64,000 nucleotides of DNA from Chitinophagaceae bacterium. Lineage in GTDB: Bacteria > Bacteroidota > Bacteroidia > Chitinophagales > Chitinophagaceae. The translations under genes and the position numbers were made by a program. Numbering within the stretch: position 1 is the stretch's first letter; every line of letters starts with the position of its first letter. The notes beneath the pieces are model-generated. The model worked only from the letters and a program-made list of their open reading frames with translations, did not search any database and had not been told where the DNA came from. This document shows positions 35,995 to 44,295 of this stretch, in pieces. The stretch covers positions 1-64,000 of the forward strand of contig JADBXP010000003.1 of NCBI GenBank assembly GCA_020403455.1. Reading direction: 5' to 3'.

Positions 35995-37221
35995 ATGAAA
36001 ATAAAAGTATACCTCCTTCTTGTATTGTTAGTGGGCATGCAACAGCTCATTGCACAAACAACTCCATCACAAAAAATAGATGAATTTTTTAAGCAAAAAG
36101 CAGATGGATTTGATATTGCATATGATAACAAAGATGTAAAGACCTATAATTCTCTACTTTCCGAATATTTAGTATTACACGAAAATTTACCTACGAATGA
36201 AAAAAAGGAACGATCTTATGAACTCAGTAACATTTATTATAATTTATCCTGTATTTATTCTCTTTTAGACAATAAGATCTCCGCTATAAATTCTTTAAAA
36301 AAAGCAATAGACGCAGGTTATAATAATTATGGACATGTACAACTTGATACGGACTTAGACAATATCAGAAAAGAGAAAGAATTTATTGTACTTAATAATA
36401 AGCTGAAGCTTACTGGAGACTATCTTTTTATTCTAAAAAAAGCTAATAAATACAACCTCTCAGACAGCAGGCCTTTACCTAAATTTAATTATCAATCGAG
36501 CGATAATCCTAATCTAATGGCGTTGCGAAAAGGATTTAACTTGGACAGTATAGCAGGACAAGGCAACGATGTGTTGAAAATTTTAAATCTATTGCAATGG
36601 GTGCATAATTTAATTCCACATGATGGTAACCATGATAATCCGGAAGTGAAAAATGCATTAAGTATGATTAATGTTTGTAAAAAGGATGATAGAGGATTAA
36701 ATTGTAGAGGACTTGCCCTGGTTTTAAATGAATGCTACTTGGCAATGGGAATTAAATCAAGGATAGTTACTTGTTATCCCAAAGACATATTAAAAATCGA
36801 CCCTGATTGCCACGTTATTAATTCCGTATACTCCGAATCCTTAAAAAAATGGTTATGGATTGATCCTACTTTCAATGCATTCGTAATGAATGAAAACGGA
36901 GAAATGCTGAGCATTGAGGAAGTTCGTGAACGTTTGATCAATGACAAAATCCTAATACTGAATCCGAATGCCAATTGGAACAATAAGCAGACGCAGACCA
37001 AAGAGGGCTATCTAAAGAATTATATGGCAAAGAATCTATACATGCTCGAGAGTCCAGCAACTAGCGAGTATAATATGGAGACACACCGAGAAGGGAAAAC
37101 AATTAGTTATATCAAGCTCCTACCTTTGGACTATGATAATCAAAAACCAGATAAAGTGGAATCTGATGGAAAGATTACGGTGTATAAAACCAATAATCCG
37201 AAAGTCTTTTGGGGGAATTAA
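35995..37221 (+). CDS. Secreted TPR/transglutaminase-like protein
   Basis: The 408-residue protein has a signal peptide (YLLLVLLVGMQQLIAQ). Residues about 50-130 hold TPR-like helices (LSNIYYNLSCIYSLL, AINSLKKAIDAGY). Residues about 200-310 are a transglutaminase-like core: LNCRGLALVLNECYLAMGI holds the Cys, DCHVINSVYSE the His and KWLWIDPTFNAFV the Asp of a Cys-His-Asp triad. Proteins of this superfamily act as peptidases or cross-linking enzymes on the surface or in the periplasm. The set looks complete, so activity is plausible; the substrate is unknown. It stands alone, beyond the repeated tRNA tails, with a terminator after it. Confidence 0.8.
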   Translation: MKIKVYLLLVLLVGMQQLIAQTTPSQKIDEFFKQKADGFDIAYDNKDVKTYNSLLSEYLVLHENLPTNEKKERSYELSNIYYNLSCIYSLLDNKISAINSLKKAIDAGYNNYGHVQLDTDLDNIRKEKEFIVLNNKLKLTGDYLFILKKANKYNLSDSRPLPKFNYQSSDNPNLMALRKGFNLDSIAGQGNDVLKILNLLQWVHNLIPHDGNHDNPEVKNALSMINVCKKDDRGLNCRGLALVLNECYLAMGIKSRIVTCYPKDILKIDPDCHVINSVYSESLKKWLWIDPTFNAFVMNENGEMLSIEEVRERLINDKILILNPNANWNNKQTQTKEGYLKNYMAKNLYMLESPATSEYNMETHREGKTISYIKLLPLDYDNQKPDKVESDGKITVYKTNNPKVFWGN

Positions 37222-37345
37222 TTCAACTGAGATGGATAATTAGGGTTTAATCAACTCATTTGTTACTCAATCCGTACTCGATTTCAGTGAACACATCCTC
37301 AGGATTGTCCTCTATAGCCCTTAATCAGCACTTAAACAACGACAT

Positions 37346-37378
37346 AAAAAAAGCCCGGCTCTATAAACCGGGCTTTTT
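37346..37378. terminator. Bidirectional terminator
   Basis: AAAGCCCGG and CCGGGCTTT pair around CTCTATAAA, with A and T runs outside. It lies between the transglutaminase-like gene and the convergent 31-codon gene and can serve both. Confidence 0.85.
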
Positions 37379-37390
37379 GCTACTTTGATC

Positions 37391-37486
37391 TTAGCGTCCT
37401 TTTTTCTTTGGATCTGCTTTCTTCTGTGCTGAGCTTTTCTTTTTGGTAGGCTTATTCTTCCTGGGTTCAGCTGTTTTTTTCGACAT
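37391..37486 (-). CDS. 31-residue lysine-rich protein
   Basis: ATG 37486 opens MSKKTAEPRKNKPTKKKSSA and QKKADPKKKGR, then TAA. About 40 percent of residues are Lys or Arg. A terminator follows 13 bases after the stop. Small very basic proteins of this kind are found in Bacteroidota and may bind nucleic acid or ribosomes; I cannot name it. The clean start and the terminator support a real gene. Confidence 0.5.
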   Translation of the reverse strand: MSKKTAEPRKNKPTKKKSSAQKKADPKKKGR

Positions 37487-37502
37487 AAAATTACATATGA
37501 AG

Positions 37503-37655
37503 TTAATAAATAGTTACTTCCGGCCGTATCGGTTTTCTTCCCTGTTGTACTTTCAGGAGAGGTAACTGCGCAGCCAGCTTGTCAGTGGTAAATATATGAC
37601 TATAAATATTAATCGCAATGTAGTCAAGGTTAGCTACCCGGACATTTTTTATCAT
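37503..37655 (-). CDS. Possible 50-residue protein or gene remnant
   Basis: An open frame reads MIKNVRVANLDYIAINIYSH, then IFTTDKLAAQLPLLKVQQG, RKPIRPEVTIY and stop. The composition is protein-like and the frame stays open about 13 codons further upstream (EWKTKRE before the ATG) up to a stop. It may be the C-terminal remnant of a larger gene. I do not recognise it. Confidence 0.3.
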   Translation of the reverse strand: MIKNVRVANLDYIAINIYSHIFTTDKLAAQLPLLKVQQGRKPIRPEVTIY

Positions 37656-37990
37656 TTCCCGCTTGGTCTTCCATTCCGCCTTAGTCGGAGATTAGAGTAC
37701 GTGCTTCGAGTTCAAATCACCATCGGTTAGTTAAAATAATTGCTGCAGTGGAAACCCAAGTCAGTCTCCTCTAATTCCATATATCTTTTAACATCACAGA
37801 TAGCTTGTTTCCCTGCATTGTAATAACCCGGTCAATTATGCAGATTTTCTCTTCTCCATATAGTAACCTCTAAGTGACTGTTAAGAGAAGGCAAAAAATA
37901 GGTTCATTAACCGAGTAGGTGATAAAAAAGTTTCTGGGTTGGGGAATTTTATTTAGCTTTGAAATACAAAGTACTTTTAAAATATTTTTT
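37656..37990. other. Gap with no recognised gene
   Basis: I see no gene, hairpin terminator or RNA in these bases. Short frames on both strands are broken by stops. Confidence 0.5.
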
Positions 37991-38626
37991 ATGGACCCGT
38001 TGGAAGAACAACTGGAAGCCCTGCGCGACATCAGAAACATGATGCACCGCTCTAAGAAATTTGACCACATCAGCGGTAAAGCCGGAATAGTGGTCGGAAT
38101 CCTTGCCCTGGTCATCGTTGCCATAACTTATTGGTTGCTGGCAATATCTCCCCGTACTCCTTATTATTACAACTACCTCTACACCGAATCCGGAAAACAC
38201 AACAATGTCTGGTGGCAATTGATGGGATTGTACTCCGTTCTGTTGCTCGTCGCAACTTGGATCGGCTATCAGTTTGCCATTAAAAATGCTGTTCAAAACG
38301 GATCCGACAGCTTTGCAACACCCCTACGCCAACTAATAACTTCTATGCTCTATCCGCTGCTATCAGGAGGAGCCGTTTGCCTTGTTTTATTGTACCATCA
38401 ACAGGAGGCATGGTTGGCGCCCCTGTCTTTGATCTTTTACGGACTCGCAATGGTGCAGGCAGGGCAACATTCTTTTTCCACTCTTATCATATTGGGAATA
38501 GCACTCATAGTCATCGGTCTTTTATCAGCTGTTTTTCTTCCTTATGCTTTAATTGGCTGGGCTTTGGGCTTCGGCTGTTTACACATCATTTTTGGATCAT
38601 ACATCTATTATCGCTACAAAAGTTGA
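37991..38626 (+). CDS. Four-helix membrane protein with soluble N-terminus
   Basis: The start is ATG 37991 (MDPLEEQLEALRDIRNMMHR), the first good start; an upstream GTG has a poor leader. The 211-residue product has a short cytoplasmic helix that names likely oligomerisation, then about five hydrophobic helices (AGIVVGILALVIVAITYWLL, GLYSVLLLVATWIGYQFAI, LLSGGAVCLVLLYH, LIILGIALIVIGLLSAVFL, LIGWALGFGCLHIIFGSYI). No transport motif is seen. Its stop overlaps the next start (TTGA) and a further membrane protein follows, so this is a three-gene operon with a winged-helix regulator in the middle. Confidence 0.75.
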   Translation: MDPLEEQLEALRDIRNMMHRSKKFDHISGKAGIVVGILALVIVAITYWLLAISPRTPYYYNYLYTESGKHNNVWWQLMGLYSVLLLVATWIGYQFAIKNAVQNGSDSFATPLRQLITSMLYPLLSGGAVCLVLLYHQQEAWLAPLSLIFYGLAMVQAGQHSFSTLIILGIALIVIGLLSAVFLPYALIGWALGFGCLHIIFGSYIYYRYKS

Positions 38627-38943
38627 ATTCCCTTATTTCACATCTTAACAAGGCCTTCGAAAGCAGGGTACGCCTCGGTATCATGAGCTTGCTCATGATA
38701 CACGATCAACTTGATTTTTCTGCTCTCAAAAACCAGTTAGCAATAACAGATGGCAACATGGCAAGTCACATGACCGCTCTTGAAAAACTGAAATACATAC
38801 AGGTACAGAAAAAATTTATTGGTAAAAAACCCAATACAACCTACTCAGCCACACCCTCAGGAAAAAAAGCATTTCAGTCCCACCTGGCCGCACTGGAAGC
38901 AATCATTCATCAACGAAACAACTCATCTACTTCTAAAAAATAG
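38623..38943 (+). CDS. Winged-helix transcriptional regulator
   Basis: The most likely start is TTG 38623, which overlaps the previous stop as TTGA and gives M-NSLISHLNKAFESRVRLGIM, the normal beginning of this family. No suitable ATG is nearby. The 106-residue product is a MarR/PF13601-like winged helix: ALKNQLAITDGNMASHMTAL is the helix-turn-helix with the recognition helix, and YIQVQKKFIGKKPNTTYS is the wing, followed by a C-terminal helix (LAALEAIIHQ). It is coupled to membrane proteins on both sides (TTGA overlap, 3-base gap) and probably controls that operon. Confidence 0.85.
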   Translation: MNSLISHLNKAFESRVRLGIMSLLMIHDQLDFSALKNQLAITDGNMASHMTALEKLKYIQVQKKFIGKKPNTTYSATPSGKKAFQSHLAALEAIIHQRNNSSTSKK

Positions 38944-38946
38944 AGT

Positions 38947-40194
38947 ATGCAACAAAATATCAAACAACACCTTCATCAACCAGCGCAGCTCGAGCAATTG
39001 TACCGCAATTCACCCAATGCATTTAGTGCAGCTTTTAATGAGTTATACCCCGAGGTAGCCGGTAACCCGATAGCTGATACCTGGCACCATCGATTGAAAT
39101 ACCAGACAACCAATAGCTTTGATTGGGGGACAGGAAGTGAAATTCTCTTGTTACTACTTTTATCAGCAATCAGTGGCTGTTGCTGGTTTCTCCCGGTTTG
39201 GTTCCAACTGCCGGAAGAATCTTTCATCCAACATTATCTTGGCTTTATACTATTCCTGCCCATTGCCCTTTTCTATTTTTATAAAAAACAATTGGATTAT
39301 TCCAAATTGTTGTTACCGTTGGGACTCTTTCTGCTGGTATTTTGTTTTGTTTTTTTCTTGCCGCTTCCATTAAGTTCAGCTACCGGGCAATTACGCGACT
39401 TGCATATTCCTTTTTTACTATGGTCGATTGCCGGCTATGTATTTGTCCGGAACCAATTGAAGGAAACAGAGTCATCCATTCAATACCTTCAGCACAATGG
39501 AAACTGGTTGATTTTTTCAGGATTACTCGGAATAGCCGGCGGTTTATTTACAGCCCTTTCAATTTTATTGTTCGATATGATCGGTATCCAACTGAGTAGC
39601 ATCTATGAAAAATATATTTTCCGATGGGTATTAGGGGCCTTTCCTCTTTTTTCCTGTTACGTTATTCTGAACAATCCTTCACTTGTCAATCGGATTTCAC
39701 CCATCATTGCCCGAATTTTTGCACCCATTGTACTGCTTACTTTATTCGGATTTCTGGTATCACTGGCTTTTGATCCGGCTAAGATTTTCAATAGCAGAGA
39801 ATTACTGATAGTATTTAATCTTGTGCTTGTCGCTGTTATGGCAATCGTACTTTTTTCACTGACTATACGGAATGAGGGCGGTGCGGGAGAAGCAAGTAAG
39901 AAAATACTGGCATTGCTCACCTTGTTGACCTGCGTTGCCAATCTGTTGGCCTTATCTGCCATACTTTACCGGCTTGCTTCCTATGGATTCACTCCGAACC
40001 GAACAGCCGTGTTGGGGGCCAATCTGATTATGTTTGCGCATCTTAGTGGCATCACATATCAATTGTTGAAAGGAATTAGGAACAATCATTTGATGCACGC
40101 TGTTGAAAATACCATTGCCCGTTGGATCCCTCTTTATACCATCTGGGCAGCCATCGTTGTTTTTGCTTTTCCCTATATTTTTAACATGATTTGA
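38947..40194 (+). CDS. Polytopic membrane protein (DUF4153-like)
   Basis: The 415-residue protein has a soluble N-terminal 60 residues (LEQLYRNSPNAFSAAFNELY) and then about ten membrane helices, for example ILLLLLLSAISGCCWFLPVW, LLLPLGLFLLVFCFVFFLPL and LLIVFNLVLVAVMAIVLFSL. A 'YRLASYGFTPNRTAVLGANL' segment near residue 350 is like the conserved part of DUF4153 proteins. No transport signature is certain. It starts 3 bases after the winged-helix gene and completes the operon. Its role is unknown; a membrane sensor or an uncharacterised transporter are both possible. Confidence 0.7.
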   Translation: MQQNIKQHLHQPAQLEQLYRNSPNAFSAAFNELYPEVAGNPIADTWHHRLKYQTTNSFDWGTGSEILLLLLLSAISGCCWFLPVWFQLPEESFIQHYLGFILFLPIALFYFYKKQLDYSKLLLPLGLFLLVFCFVFFLPLPLSSATGQLRDLHIPFLLWSIAGYVFVRNQLKETESSIQYLQHNGNWLIFSGLLGIAGGLFTALSILLFDMIGIQLSSIYEKYIFRWVLGAFPLFSCYVILNNPSLVNRISPIIARIFAPIVLLTLFGFLVSLAFDPAKIFNSRELLIVFNLVLVAVMAIVLFSLTIRNEGGAGEASKKILALLTLLTCVANLLALSAILYRLASYGFTPNRTAVLGANLIMFAHLSGITYQLLKGIRNNHLMHAVENTIARWIPLYTIWAAIVVFAFPYIFNMI

Positions 40195-40215
40195 TCAACA
40201 CAGCCTAAACTGTGC

Positions 40216-41178
40216 TTAACGAAGAACCATAGAGTCGCGCCATTTTTTAACCTCTAGAGAAAATGCTACTGGGTCCTCTTCCATTGGAACATGGCCCAAT
40301 TGATCCCAAATATATAATTGACTATTGTTGATATTTCTGCGGAATACTCCGGCATTTTCAACTGGAATGAGATTGTCTTTCCTTCCCCAAAGAATCAAAG
40401 TGGGACAATCAATTTTTCTCAGGAGTGAGCTGTCTGAAAACCCCCAGCCGGTTTTGATCCTATCCACCAAGGCACGTCGATTGCCCGCTCTTGTTACCAT
40501 ATCAAAATACTGGCTGACAAGTGAATCAGTAATTTTTTTTGGATCGCCATAGGCATCTTCTAAACTCTTTTTTACCAGGAAGCGCGGCGTTATAACAGTC
40601 ATCAGTTGATTGAGTACCGGTATCTGTGCTACTTTGAATCCGATGGCACCTTTCATCTTTCTGAGGGGAGCAATTCCTGCAGCATCCACTAAAATCAGCC
40701 CTTTCACACGATCGGGGCGATGTAATGCATATTGCCAGGCAATACTACCTCCCAAAGAGTTACCGGCAATAATTACACGATTTAATTTGAGTAGATCCAG
40801 CAATGAATCAATGAACTGATTGTTATACTCAACTGTATAGATGCCATCACGATTAGGTCCGGTTAACCCGAATCCCGGTAGATCAAATCGTATGATGCGG
40901 TAATCTTTTTTTAATAATTCCGTACTGCCTTCCCAGGTTAACAAGGAAGAAGAAGTACCATGGATGAATAGGAGGGGCGTCGTATCCGATCGATTGCCTT
41001 CATCGGTAAGATGAACTTGCATTCCCATCAGGGGTAGCTGAGTGGAAGAAGGGCGTGCATATTTTGTATAAATCACAGATTCGGCCTGATCCGCCTGATA
41101 AAAGACAAATCCAAACACCAGCGACACTACCAGCAGCAGTATGGCCAATTTTACAATAATACTGAGCAGCCATTTCAT
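40216..41178 (-). CDS. Membrane-anchored alpha/beta hydrolase
   Basis: ATG 41178 overlaps the stop of the VOC gene (ATGA), so the two are coupled; an upstream ATG would lie inside that gene. The 320-residue product has an N-terminal membrane helix (WLLSIIVKLAILLLVVSLVF), then an alpha/beta hydrolase domain. LLFIHGTSSSLLTW forms the oxyanion loop; AGNSLGGSIAWQYAL is the nucleophile elbow with Ser; LILWGRKDNLIP and QLGHVPMEEDP hold the Asp and His. It is likely an esterase or epoxide-hydrolase-like enzyme on the periplasmic side. It is the last gene of the mutS operon. Confidence 0.88.
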   Translation of the reverse strand: MKWLLSIIVKLAILLLVVSLVFGFVFYQADQAESVIYTKYARPSSTQLPLMGMQVHLTDEGNRSDTTPLLFIHGTSSSLLTWEGSTELLKKDYRIIRFDLPGFGLTGPNRDGIYTVEYNNQFIDSLLDLLKLNRVIIAGNSLGGSIAWQYALHRPDRVKGLILVDAAGIAPLRKMKGAIGFKVAQIPVLNQLMTVITPRFLVKKSLEDAYGDPKKITDSLVSQYFDMVTRAGNRRALVDRIKTGWGFSDSSLLRKIDCPTLILWGRKDNLIPVENAGVFRRNINNSQLYIWDQLGHVPMEEDPVAFSLEVKKWRDSMVLR

Positions 41179-41594
41179 ATCGATAAATTTTGGGTAATTG
41201 AGTGAGTAGGCTGAATCAAATCCCAACGGTTTCCATAGAGGTCCTGAAAAACTACCACTCTTCCATATACTTCCTCTCGGGGTTCTTCCAAAAACTCAAC
41301 ACCTGCTTTTTTCATTCTTTGATAATCTCGCTCAAAATCATCCGTATGCAGAAAAAGAAATACCCTACCGCCGCATTGGTTTCCAACTGCCGATAATTGC
41401 CTTTCATTAGCAGCCTTCGCCAATAAAATTTTGCTTCCATTGCCTGAACCCGGAGGGGCAACAACTACCCATCGTTTATCTGCATTAATTATCGTGTCTT
41501 CCACTACAACAAATGCAAGAGCACGGGTATAAAATTCAAGGGCTTCATCATAATCCCTTACCACCAAAGCAATCGCATTCAGATGTTGCTGCAT
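41175..41594 (-). CDS. VOC family (glyoxalase/bleomycin-resistance-like) protein
   Basis: The 139-residue protein has the two-repeat beta-alpha-beta fold of the vicinal oxygen chelate superfamily: NAIALVVRDYDEALEFYTRA in the first half and DFERDYQRMKKAGVEF and VVFQDLYGNRWDLIQPT in the second. The ending 'QDLYGN.WDL' is typical of glyoxalase-like members. Metal ligands cannot be assigned with certainty: the usual first His is not obvious. It starts 9 bases after mutS and overlaps the hydrolase start. Confidence 0.88.
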   Translation of the reverse strand: MQQHLNAIALVVRDYDEALEFYTRALAFVVVEDTIINADKRWVVVAPPGSGNGSKILLAKAANERQLSAVGNQCGGRVFLFLHTDDFERDYQRMKKAGVEFLEEPREEVYGRVVVFQDLYGNRWDLIQPTHSITQNLSI

Positions 41595-41603
41595 ACCAAA
41601 AAA

Positions 41604-44231
41604 TTATTGAATCATTTTTTTAATTTCATTCAGCTTCATCAATGCTTCTACCGGAGTTAATCGGTTGATGTCTATCTCGGTGAGCAATTGCCGGATGGCA
41701 TCGAAAGTTTGGGTGTGTGCGTCAAAGATCGAGAGTTGCATTTGAGGGATACTTAGCTTTTTCATCTGTCTGCTTAAGTTGCTGGGTGACAAATTTGTCG
41801 TTGAACCTGTTTCTTCTTCGGCAGACTTATTTTCTAATTGCTGTAAGATTTCATAAGCTCTGTCAATCAATACAGGGGGCATCCCTGCCATTCTTGCTAC
41901 ATGAATTCCAAAGCTGTGGGTACTGCCACCCTTCGCCAGTTTGCGCAGAAAAATAATTTTGTTCCCGGCTTCTTTGTGGGTGATATGATAATTGTGTACC
42001 CGCTCGCATTTGTTTTCCAACTCATTGAGTTCGTGATAATGCGTCGCAAATAAAGTTTTAGGTCGGGCAGTCGCCTGTTGAAGGTACTCCACCATGCTCC
42101 AGGCAATAGAAATACCATCATATGTGGAAGTGCCTCTTCCAATTTCATCCAATAAGACCAAACTTCTTTCAGAAATATTATTGATAATACTTGCAGTCTC
42201 ATTCATCTCTACCATAAAAGTAGATTCACCTCCACTCAGGTTATCACTTGCCCCGACTCTGGTAAAAATTTTATCTGTCAAAGGAACCAGTGCTTTTTTT
42301 GCAGGGACAAAGCTTCCCATGTGTGCCATCAGGGTTATCAAAGCGGTTTGCCGGAGCAATGCACTTTTACCACTCATGTTGGGACCCGTGAGAATGATGA
42401 TCTGCGTTTCTGCAGGATTCAGCTGAATATCATTAGCAATGTATTCCACTCCCGGGGGAAGAAATCTTTCGATAACGGGATGTCTGCTTTCTTCCAATAT
42501 CAACTCAAAGCCATCATGGATTTCAGGTTGATGATATCCATATTTGAGTGCGTTTTCAGCAAAGCAAATCAGACAATCCAGTGTCGCCAGTACATGACCG
42601 TTCACTTGTAATGGTGCAATGTACATCTGCAAATCATTCAGCAATTGGTCGAAAATACTTGCTTCCAGTACCAGCATTTTTTCTTCCGCACCCATGATTT
42701 TTTCTTCATACTCCTTTAGCTCCGGAGTAATATAGCGCTCAGCATTCACGAGAGTTTGCTTTCGAATCCAGTTCTCTGGCACTTTATTTTTATGCACATG
42801 TGTTACCTCGAGGTAATAACCAAATACCTGGTTGTAGCTTATTTTTAATGAACTGATGCCTGTTTTTTCTGCCTCCTGCCGTTGTATTTGTTGCAGGTAT
42901 TCCTTACCCCCATTTGCAATCAGGCGAAGCTGATCGAGCTCGGCACTGACCCCATCCCTGATCATCCCCCCTTTTGCGGCAGTGGCCGGTGCGTTTTCCG
43001 CAATGATGTTCAAGATGCGCTCTACTATAATTTCACAGTTGTTCAGGGCATCACCTAACTTTTTCAAGAGGGGCTGTGATGACTCGTGACATAGATGTTT
43101 GATGTTGGCAGTTTGCAATAGGCCTTTTCCCAATTGTTGTACTTCTCTGGGACTTATCCTTTTGCCGGGAATCTTTCCACTCAGGCGTTCCAGATCCCCG
43201 CAAGCTCTGATGGATTGACTTAACTCTTTGCGAAGATCTGTTGATTTGATCAGGAAGGAAACAGATGTTAGTCTTTCCAAAATATCTTCCTTGTTTCTTA
43301 ACGGAAACAACATCCATCGTTTCAGCAATCGGCTTCCCATCGCATTAACGGTCTGGTCAATCACTTGCAATAAGGAATGAGCACCTTCCTGAATGGGCAA
43401 CAATTCAAGGTTCCTGACTGTGAAACGATCCATCCACAAAAATTCTTCCCGGTCAATTCGTTGCAGAGACGTTAGGTGTTGCCAGTTGGGATGTTCCGTT
43501 TCTTTGAGATAGTGAAGTACAGCACCTGCAGCAACGATACCCGGATGAGCATCGTCAACTCCGAAGCCTTTGAGTGAATGTGTTTGAAATTGTTTCAATA
43601 AACTTTCTCGAGCATATTGTTCGTCATAAATCCAGCTGTCCAGCGTATAGGTGTAAAACTGATTACCATAGCTTTCCCGAAACTTTTTCAGAAAACTTCG
43701 GGAAAACAAAACTTCAGCTGGCTGTAAGCTTTGTAAAAGTTTATCGATGTAGTCGTCGTTGCCTGCAGCTACCAGGAACTCACCGGTCGTGATATCCAGA
43801 AAAGCAATACCATGTTCCTTTTCTCCAAAATGTATCGATGCAAGAAAATTATTGTGGTTATGGTCCAGTAGTTTGTCGTGAGTTGCAATACCCGGGGTTA
43901 CCATCTCTGTTACCCCTCTTTTCACAATGCCTTTTACCGTTTTTGGGTCTTCCAACTGATCACAAATGGCTACCCGATAGCCTGCCTTCACCAATTTATG
44001 TAAATAAGTTTCGAGGGCATGGTAGGGAAATCCTGCCAGTTCACTGGAAGCGGCCGCTCCATTGTTGCGTTTGGTGAGGGTTATGCCGAGTATGCGGGAA
44101 GCAATAATGGCATCTTCCCCAAAAGTTTCATAAAAATCACCTACCCTAAACAGCAATATAGCATCAGGATACTTCTGTTTGATGCTCTTGTGTTGCACCA
44201 TCAAAGGGGTATCTTTCGCTGCTTTTGCCAT
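41604..44231 (-). CDS. mutS: DNA mismatch repair protein MutS
   Basis: The 875-residue protein is full length. The mismatch-reading Phe-x-Glu is in RVGDFYETFGED (Phe33, Glu35). The connector, lever and clamp domains follow, and the ATPase domain has Walker A GPNMSGKSALLRQ (about 615-627), LDEIGRGTSTYDG as Walker B/signature and FATHYHEL. MutS binds mismatches and recruits MutL after replication. The C-terminal tail (after about 800) is typical of the family. A TATATTTG box lies 5 bases before the ATG, so the transcript may be leaderless. VOC and hydrolase genes follow closely. Confidence 0.98.
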   Translation of the reverse strand: MAKAAKDTPLMVQHKSIKQKYPDAILLFRVGDFYETFGEDAIIASRILGITLTKRNNGAAASSELAGFPYHALETYLHKLVKAGYRVAICDQLEDPKTVKGIVKRGVTEMVTPGIATHDKLLDHNHNNFLASIHFGEKEHGIAFLDITTGEFLVAAGNDDYIDKLLQSLQPAEVLFSRSFLKKFRESYGNQFYTYTLDSWIYDEQYARESLLKQFQTHSLKGFGVDDAHPGIVAAGAVLHYLKETEHPNWQHLTSLQRIDREEFLWMDRFTVRNLELLPIQEGAHSLLQVIDQTVNAMGSRLLKRWMLFPLRNKEDILERLTSVSFLIKSTDLRKELSQSIRACGDLERLSGKIPGKRISPREVQQLGKGLLQTANIKHLCHESSQPLLKKLGDALNNCEIIVERILNIIAENAPATAAKGGMIRDGVSAELDQLRLIANGGKEYLQQIQRQEAEKTGISSLKISYNQVFGYYLEVTHVHKNKVPENWIRKQTLVNAERYITPELKEYEEKIMGAEEKMLVLEASIFDQLLNDLQMYIAPLQVNGHVLATLDCLICFAENALKYGYHQPEIHDGFELILEESRHPVIERFLPPGVEYIANDIQLNPAETQIIILTGPNMSGKSALLRQTALITLMAHMGSFVPAKKALVPLTDKIFTRVGASDNLSGGESTFMVEMNETASIINNISERSLVLLDEIGRGTSTYDGISIAWSMVEYLQQATARPKTLFATHYHELNELENKCERVHNYHITHKEAGNKIIFLRKLAKGGSTHSFGIHVARMAGMPPVLIDRAYEILQQLENKSAEEETGSTTNLSPSNLSRQMKKLSIPQMQLSIFDAHTQTFDAIRQLLTEIDINRLTPVEALMKLNEIKKMIQ

Positions 44232-44236
44232 GGCAA

Positions 44237-44244
44237 CAAATATA
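44237..44244 (-). promoter_or_regulatory. -7 box directly before mutS
   Basis: TATATTTG on the minus strand ends 5 bases before the mutS ATG. A TTTG lies 13 bases further upstream, closer than usual. The predicted start of transcription falls at or next to the start codon. Confidence 0.4.
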
Positions 44245-44295
44245 AATCATGCCCCGTCAAAGCTCCGATAAACCCGGGAGATGTGGATAACAAAA

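Noticed and set aside
37676-37735. tRNA T-arm-like string near TTCGAGTTCAAATCACC
   Set aside because: No acceptor, D-arm or anticodon stem can be built around it.
38377-38622. Upstream extension of the winged-helix frame
   Set aside because: It runs inside the membrane gene in another frame and translates to non-protein-like sequence; the TTG start gives the family N-terminus.
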